DNA of 64,000 nucleotides from Eutrigla gurnardus (Eukaryota > Chordata > Actinopteri > Perciformes > Triglidae): positions 114,501-178,500 of the forward strand of contig CAUPSS010000290.1 in the NCBI GenBank assembly GCA_963514095.1. Direction: 5' to 3'. The notes under the pieces were generated by a model. The model ran no database searches and was not told where the DNA came from. It saw only the letters and a list, made by a program, of their open reading frames with translations. The translations under genes were made by a program, and so were the position numbers. Numbering within the stretch: position 1 is the stretch's first letter; each line of letters opens with the position of its first letter. Below are positions 54,958-64,000 of the stretch, one piece after another.

Positions 54958-55560
54958 AAGTCTTGGCAGCTACAAATTTAAATATTATGTGTTCACTTGA
55001 GTTTTGTAGCAAAGCCATATAGGGCATCTGAACATTTTAAATGTGATGTCATGAGTTGAACTTGTTATCAAAGCCAACCACACCAGTGATGTCATGACTT
55101 CAGCTTTGTATCAAAGGAAAGCAGGTCAATTGAACATTCTAAATGTGGTGTCATGACTTGAGTTTTCTAGCAAAGCCATTTAGGGCATCTGAACATTCTA
55201 AATGTGATGTCATGACTGGAGCTTGTTATCAAAGCCAAGCACACCAGTGATGTCATGACTTCAGCTTTGTATCAAAGGAAAGCAGGTCAACTGAACATTC
55301 TAAATATGGTGTCATGACTTGAGTTTTCTAGCAAAGCCATTTAGGGCATCTGAACATTCTAAATGTGATGTCATGACTGGAGCTTGTTATCAAAGCCAAG
55401 CACACCAGTGATGTCATGACTTCAGCTTTGTATCAAAGGAAAGCAGGTCAATTGAACATTCTAAATGTGGTGTCATGACTGGAGCTTGTTATCAAAGCCA
55501 AGCACACCAGTGATGTCATGACTTCAGCTTTGTATCAAAGGAAAGCAGGTCAACTGAACA
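42131..55560 (+). repeat. Higher-order domain 7: alpha-delta-beta cycles of about 2.0-2.1 kb
   Basis: GATA tracts lie at about 42758, 43745, 44021, 44816, 45783, 46072, 46840, 47746, 48718, 48990, 49769, 50579, 50865, 51362, 51630, 51879, 52708, 52980, 53752, 54598 and 54866. Gamma units are mostly missing. Matching beta-unit ends at 42896, 44935 and 46982 are 2039 and 2047 bp apart, and 47869 to 49892 is 2023 bp. A recombinant unit starts near 47648. The rare variant TTATTAAAGC occurs near 51031 and 53142, 2111 bp apart. No gene is present. Confidence 0.84.

Positions 55561-64000
<8,440 letters not shown>

Overview
This is eukaryotic, gene-poor DNA. About 59 of the 64 kb is one continuous satellite array, and a single nearly intact non-LTR retrotransposon on the minus strand (about 17853-22881) is the only interruption. 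The retrotransposon has an apurinic-type endonuclease plus reverse transcriptase, an esterase-type ORF1, and a 3' end made of TTGAA pentamers. That combination fits the L2/CR1 group as found in teleost fish. The host is therefore most likely a fish, but this is inference from the transposon and no species can be named.

The satellite has two kinds of monomer. The first is a 161-bp unit built from three related sub-repeats of 59, 59 and 43 bp, each carrying the palindrome GTCATGAC or a close variant. The second is a longer unit, mostly 210-320 bp, in which part of the 161-bp unit is replaced by a degenerate GGAT/GTAT leader, a perfect (GATA)n tract and a conserved exit of about 55 bp. I count about 110 GATA tracts, 30 left and about 81 right of the retrotransposon. 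Four leader types (called alpha, beta, gamma and delta here) recur in order and form higher-order repeats of about 1.05, 2.0-2.2, 2.7 and 4.8 kb. Different higher-order forms dominate different parts of the window.

Layout: 1-3430, about 2.11-kb higher-order copies; 3431-7000, mixed units; 7000-17852, a 4.8-kb super-repeat; 17853-22881, the L2-like element; 22882-30786, alpha-gamma-delta-beta cycles; 30787-35763, cycles with hybrid units; 35764-42130, short beta-gamma-delta cycles; 42131-55560, alpha-delta-beta cycles; 55561-64000, mixed cycles with a marked short-tract haplotype.

The only credible protein-coding sequence is in the retrotransposon. ORF1 (293 aa, C4 zinc motif plus SGNH esterase) and ORF2 (endonuclease plus reverse transcriptase) lie in the same reading frame, separated by a single TGA. 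No in-frame ATG occurs between that TGA and residue 140 of ORF2, which is past two endonuclease catalytic residues. This copy would need stop-codon readthrough, non-AUG initiation or reinitiation to make a full ORF2 protein. The roughly 100 short minus-strand open frames rich in Tyr-Leu-Ser-Ile are translations of the (TATC)n strand and are not called as genes. Other notable points are the near absence of CpG in the satellite and heat-shock-element-like GAAnnTTC motifs in the 161-bp units. A cUUCGg-capped hairpin also sits at the 5' end of the element RNA.
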